From: Liolophura sinensis
Lineage: Eukaryota > Mollusca > Polyplacophora > Chitonida > Chitonidae
DNA: 64,000 bases
Reading direction: 5' to 3'
Assembly: GCF_032854445.1 (NCBI RefSeq)
Contig: NC_088297.1
Location: forward strand, 7,117,375 to 7,181,374
Below, in pieces: positions 58,426-64,000 of the stretch. The position numbers and the translations under genes were made by a program. The notes under the pieces were generated by a model. It had not been told where the DNA came from and did not search any database. It saw only the letters and a list, made by a program, of their open reading frames with translations. The number at the start of each line of letters is the position of its first letter. Position 1 is the stretch's first letter.

Positions 58426-59735
58426 TCGCCATGTCTCAAAGAGTTATACCCCCTGTTTTCATCATTTGTCTAAAGTAGTCATGGGATTTGCTTTCTTCTT
58501 TAATTTACATCATACAAAACATGCTAACTTCCAGTACTACAGGTTTTTTAATAATGAATAAATTCACCGTCTCCACTATACTTATTTTGTTTGTATAATA
58601 ACACATTTTGCCTCTCAATATTATAAATATTAATGTCAGGCTATTATCATCATTTTTGTCATGATGTTTGGTTTTTCGTGCTGTTAATTCTTCAGAAATA
58701 ACCTTACCTTTACCACAGGTCTGGAGTATTGGATATCTGGAGACAAACCAAGTGAATTGAGTTATTGCCAGAGACCAAAACGAATAGTTACACCGCAGAC
58801 TGGCAGGCCAGGGTGGACAAAAACAACCCACTGTGAGTAGGACATAACATATGGTGAAGGGGAGGTAATTCAGCCATTTCTGTGGCATGCAAAGCACCGT
58901 TATTCATTAAAACTTGATTAACTGTCGGTCTTTGCACTCCATTAGCAGAAAATTATTACCTATTTTCATGGACACTTTATGCTACATTATTGTAGAAAAT
59001 TCGTCTTTTCGTATCCGTGACTGGGAGTGATTCCCAACCTTCATTTTAACTGATTTCTTCTGTGTCAAATTTTTATCTGTGCATGAATATACAAGAAAGG
59101 AATCTTACATACTCTTCCTTTCATGTGTAGGACATCAATCCACTTCTTAATTGCAAGCATATATTATTTCCACTTTTGGCTCCCAGAAAATATCTCATAC
59201 TGCTAATAATCTGTTCATCTCACACAGTAATAGCTTCGCTTTCAAACCATTTTTTGACATTATTAAAAAACATGTCTTCTTGCAAAGAGTCTTGTGACCC
59301 TATTTTCAAAATTATGATTTGTTTGCATGTAAGCTGTCACTCTCTTATACACATTCAACAACGTCATCAGCATGAAATAATGCAGTCTCTCACAGGAAGT
59401 CTATTATTGGTTTTCAAAGACATAAATAATGGCTATTACACAGAGGCACATAAATCTGAAACCGTTTTTACAGTGACAGAGGTTAAATTTTTCACAAAAC
59501 TGGCTCAACAGTACCTGAACAAATATACTGGACCAGCTAAACATTGAGCGGACATGGTGCCACAGACCAACAGGAAAATGAAGCCCTACTTATCATAGCC
59601 ATTTGGCTTCATCTTCCTCTCAGCTGTCATCATAATGCTCACATCCATGTTTATAATGCATACACAGCATTGTGCCATCTGTGAAAACAAGACGTTTGGG
59701 TTTTCATCTGTTCAAATACTTTTGAACGAATACAT

Positions 59736-60062
59736 GCCCTGATGGCTCGATTGGTAGAGCGTCTGTTTCGAGCGGTAGATCCAAGCTCCATCCTGGGTTG
59801 GGTCACACACGCATTGAGTCCAGTATTAAGGGGATAGTGCAACGACTTGTTAGCCCGTATCAGTATTATGCCTCGGGCGGGACGCCTCGCTTATCTTCAG
59901 GAAGTCGTCTCTGTCAAGCAGCACTAGATAAAAGAGCAATGGAAATCCACCCTGCAACAAGGAGGCACATTACACGTACATGCACTCTAAGGAATCCTCT
60001 GTTGTCGTATCAATGCAAAATTGTAAAGTACAACGTTAAATCCTAACCACTCAATCAGTCAG
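59736..60062 (+). mobile_element. SINE family B, copy 3 (duplicate of 29182)
   Basis: Same insertion as at 29182-29510, carried within duplicated block Y. Head GATGGCTCGATTGGTAGAGC. Confidence 0.85.
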
Positions 60063-61760
60063 TGAATTATATTTACAGATATATATATTACACATATAAT
60101 ATGCAACCTTCATTTTCATGCGTGTCAAATTTGCTTAGAATTTACAAAATACCCACATGAAAATTGTTACAGTCACAGTTTGCATTACAAGCCTTCAATC
60201 CCAATTAACTACATGTACACAGGAGTTATCCTTGATCTGTTTCCATCATCGTATGACTGAAACATTGTTGAGTACGACGCTAAACCCCAAGCACTCACTC
60301 CTTGATCTGTTTAAGCTCAAGTTCAGGATAATTAACAAACGCATCCATACAGAAGACTTGCATACATTATTATTTCATTCATTATCAGTCTTATTCTATG
60401 CTGATCAGGTATCCTGTACTTTGCAGTTCTTCAAAACTATTCTCAGGTGAATTTTTACACTGTTATCCTCAATTAGTCATGTCACATTTCTACTAATTTT
60501 TGAAAAGCACTTTCAGACACAAGTTTGGCATCATCGATTTATTCTTTTATTATCACTTCTGCCTTCATTCTAGGCCATGTTGCTCAGATTTCACAAACTT
60601 ATCTGCAAAGGTCAGGTTATCTTTGTGTAACTTCAAAATCATTTGGAAAACTAGCGCATACTGACATGACTTTTGCACATCTCGGGATTTCGTACATTGT
60701 CATTGCTTGCAGCTTCTAGCAGAACTATTTCAGTATTTTGTGATTTCCCCTAACTCCTTTAAAAAGAATTATGAAAACTAGCTCAATCCATGCCTTAGGT
60801 GCAATATGGCAGGACAAAATAGCTGTCATTTGTTCCATCCATGCCTAACTTTTGTACAGTTCTTGTCTTTACACTTTTCAGAACATTTACATCTGTGTTA
60901 AAATTACATGTCTTTTCTTAAGGATTCTCCTCTGTGTTTCATGTGACCATCCTCTTCACTATCCTGGAGGATATTGATAAGTGAAAGTTGAAAATGGCCA
61001 TCCACTGTTATACACAAACCTGTTTCTTCCCAGCGTGACGTTTTCTGTCTTCCCTTGATTTACACATTCATTTACAGTTTTCAGTCATTTCTTTCATGAC
61101 TTCATTATATCAACATGGACTGTGTTGAGCTGTCAGCAGAGTTTTCATCTGTTAACATCAACTGCATATATTGTGCATATGGCTCAAAGAGTTATTCCCC
61201 TTGTTTCTCGTCTTTTCAAAGATAATTAAAAAGCTTCTCTTTATTTATTGCTTCATAACAGACAGGGAGAGCAAAACTATACCTACACATACTTTTCAAT
61301 TCACCGTAGATTAAGCTTTCAAAACACATATATATTTTCTTCTATAATTTAAAAATTATGCCTTAGGGACACAAAATGACAGGGTTTTGTGGTTAGAATA
61401 TTTACAGTTCAAACGGTGATATTTTCTGGTTTAATCTTTCATATATTGCTTTTCACATTTCATGGTCAACAAGAATTAAACGTCTCAACATAAACCAAGT
61501 TCATCTCATTATGAAAGACAGGAAAACAAAATGTTACACCACAGACTGACAAGCCATGATGCATGTGAACAGCCCACTCAGAGGAATGCCTTACACATGG
61601 GTAAAGGGAGGTAACTCTGCCATTTCCGTCAGGCAACTGGTACACTGGTTTGAAAGATCTGTTTTACCAACAATGTCATATTTTCTCCCAGAAGCTAATG
61701 TAAACAAATGTCTTTCATTTGATATACTCTGTTAAATATAAACTACCACATCTAATTAGT

Positions 61761-61853
61761 GGATAGGACATGTTCTTTTATAATGTCTTTAGGATAGGAC
61801 ATGTTCTGTTATAATGTCTTTAGGATAAGATGTGTTCTATTATTATGTCATTC
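61761..61853. repeat. 31-bp minisatellite, 3 units
   Basis: Units at 61761, 61792 and 61823. Counterpart of the four-unit array at 31222. Confidence 0.9.
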
Positions 61854-62180
61854 TAATTTCTTTCTCTCCTCCATCACATATGACGCAGCTCTGACATGGG
61901 AACACATTTCTTGATTTCATTGGTAAGGGTTGTATATTTTATTGATGATGTTCATCAATAATTTGGTGATGAACTCTTACACATGTAACATAATAAAATG
62001 TAGAGTATTCCATAATGTTCGATCCTCTCCTCACGTGGAGCAGTAGCAGGGTTACACACAAGGAGCATTTCTAAAACTTCAGTAATGACTGTTTTACCGT
62101 TTAGCATATGCATTCCATCTTGACAATAATGTCTTTATCAACTTTTCTGCTATTCACATGATTTCATAGTCGAACATTTC

Positions 62181-62402
62181 GCGGGGCCTCCGTGGCTCAG
62201 TTGGTTAGCGGGCTAGCGCAGCGTAATGATCCAGGCTTCCTCGCCCCGCCGTAAGTGGGAAGGTCTTATAGCAACCTGCGTATGGTCGTGGGTTTCCCTG
62301 AGGGCTCTGCCCAGCTTCCTCCCACCATAATGCTGGCCGCCGTCGTATAAGTGAAATATTCTTGAGTGCAGTGTAAAACACCAATCGAATAAGTAAAATA
62401 AA
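62181..62402 (+). mobile_element. SINE family A, copy lacking the B box
   Basis: Duplicate of 31691-31965. The sequence jumps from TAATGATCCAGG to CTTCCTC, removing the B-box-containing part. Confidence 0.9.
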
Positions 62403-62439
62403 TCAATCCGGAATGATGGAAACCAGAGAGACTGATTTC

Positions 62440-62960
62440 AAAATCTGACAAAACTTTGCTTCCAATGATCATCCTGATTTATTTTCAGACTAATCATATT
62501 CTCTCTGGGCAGTGTAAGGGACTAGTGTTCTCAACAGTTTCCAAACCCTAATGTGGCTGATACATTGAACCTGTTCTCTGTTGACAGATTACACAGATTA
62601 ACAAATCAGGTGGAATACAAGTGACTCTCCCTGCATCTTGACATCTGCAACGAAGACCACACTGAGGAATTCACCACCTGTAGGTGATCTCCAACATTAT
62701 TGACGCACCAAGAAGCCAGCATCTGGGCGCTTAACAAGAGACAACTGATCTGTAGATCATAACATGTGGACCTTATACCATAGAGACTGCACAGGTAGTG
62801 GGTATGCGGCCCATACACCATGGGGAATGCACAGGTAGTGGGTATGTGGCCCATACAGTACTGACGCACCAAGAAGCCACCATCTGGGCACTTGACAAGA
62901 GGCAACTGATCTGAAGATCATAACATGTGGACCATATACAGGCAGTAGGTATGCATGTCA
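62440..62960 (+). repeat. Duplicated block X, copy 2
   Basis: Matches 24895-25330, with only about two 40-bp minisatellite units. A ~75-bp part (GACGCACCAAGAAGCCA onward) is repeated again at about 62864-62940. Confidence 0.88.
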
Positions 62961-64000
62961 CAAACAATTAGAAACTAGTTCTTTCTAATGTTCGATATTT
63001 TCCAACGTTTACTGAGCTTGCATTATACGTATATTTTTCAGCTGAAGAATACCATGGACAATCAATCAGACACCTACAATGTACCTGACCAGAATAAAGT
63101 GAAACACAGTTGTTGCATTAGTTAAACTAAAGTGTTAATGTATATGCTCAGTTTCTTTCCAATTCTCACAGCTATAGGTAGCTCCCGGATTTATACGTAC
63201 ACATAGATCTACGGGTCAGGACACTGTGATGAACCTTCAGCATTGTTTATGTCATTCACTGTTGTCCGTGTTCCTGCAACTGTGTTGCCCGTAGCTGAGA
63301 AAACCTGGTCATCGTACTCATTCACTCACTATCACGAAATATGTGATACTATGGCTATGTCATATTTCATTTCTAATTATAGAAAAAAAGGAAAAAAAGT
63401 GTTCACATATATCTGGTGTCGGCCATACAAAGGAATAACATTTATTAAATTAAATTAAATACTGCACCTTGGTGTTGTAGAGCTGAATGACACTTTGTCA
63501 CAGCCGAATTCCTTCCGCGCCCTGATATCTGGGTCTGCCACCATAGAAGACGGGACAAGATCAAGCAAGACAGCAGAGCGAACAACAAGCCCTAGAGCCA
63601 GGAACAACGGAGCAAGGAATTCCACCTGCTGAACCTCTGGTAAGGCCTGCAGCGGCTCTCCCATCTTCAACAACACTGGTGTCAGAAGTGTAGCATTTCG
63701 AAGGCCATAACTTGGTGTGTCTTTGTGGGGTTTTTTTTTGGTTTTTTTGAGAGTGGAGAGAAGTGGCAGTTTTATGTCTAATAACGTAATGTTTGTCTAA
63801 ATTCTCAGTGCCCGCCCTGGCGAGCTGAGCTGTTACTCCCGGTGATTTTCGTGTGCTTGTATGCATCTAACCTGCATTCAGTTAGCCTGGTTGAATCTAA
63901 AGATTTCTGAAGATATTTTCCAAAATGATCATGGTTACTTTTTACATGTGTCCCTCTCCCATATATTAGACTTTTTCCTGTGTCTGTGCATTGGATTGTA
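62961..64000. other. Right end of window, no supported gene
   Basis: A minus-strand frame at 63455-63690 (QPLPEVQQ-like, VRSAVLLDLVPSSMVADPDI) has fairly even composition and an AG preceding it (CTTCTGACACCAG), so a host or transposon exon cannot be excluded. No family recognised. Confidence 0.35.

Larger units (their letters stand above)
58427..62402 (+). repeat. Segmental duplication Y, copy 2 (~4.0 kb)
   Basis: Collinear with 27847-31965. Indels: about 35 bp lost near 60945; 31-bp minisatellite with three units instead of four; about 18 bp lost near 62050; about 50 bp lost inside the SINE near 62234. Confidence 0.92.

Overview
The window looks like animal nuclear DNA, most likely from a mollusc (gastropod-like). 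It is AT-rich, full of tandem repeats and short tRNA-derived SINEs. One SINE family has a 3' part ending in a 'AAACACCAATC' plus (AAAT)n tail, which I associate with molluscan genomes. I cannot support a complete host protein gene anywhere. The placement is inference from repeat style and from the resemblance of the mobile-element proteins to invertebrate Polinton proteins.

The centrepiece is a 16.3 kb Polinton/Maverick element at 6226-22547. It has about 150-165 bp terminal inverted repeats starting AGTAGTATACAC and a 5-6 bp target duplication (TTTGTG). It carries a virus-like gene set: a protein-primed family B DNA polymerase (minus strand, 15695-22004), an rve-type integrase (14930-15799), a double-jelly-roll-type major capsid protein (11326-12601), a FtsK/HerA-type packaging ATPase (12573-13143), and about ten further short genes of Polinton-associated but unassigned families. 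I could not find the usual adenain-like cysteine protease. Gene packing is extreme: divergent starts 17 and 41 bp apart, convergent overlaps and almost no spacers. Nearly every gene carries stops or frameshifts, so this is a dead copy. Within the palm domain of the polymerase gene sits a younger 2.5 kb hAT-like DNA transposon (16444-18948) with 12 bp inverted ends, a GTTTA duplication and a truncated transposase.

Left of the element (1-6219) is non-coding host DNA with microsatellites and SINE fragments. Right of it, 22553-38157 holds a 40-bp minisatellite, two SINE families, a dispersed ~370-bp repeat pair and a ~4.1 kb block (27847-31965) that recurs at 58427-62402. A 47-bp repeat (38158-38635) is followed by a 14.75 kb array of a 61-bp satellite (38846-53598, about 240 copies) with higher-order structure. 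After it come a ~72-bp satellite (56355-58240) flanked by ~180-bp direct repeats, then the second copies of the duplicated blocks, and unassigned sequence to the end.

In an intact Polinton the polymerase would replicate the linear element from its termini, the integrase would insert it, and capsid protein plus ATPase would form and fill a particle. Here these functions are lost and only the fossil layout remains.
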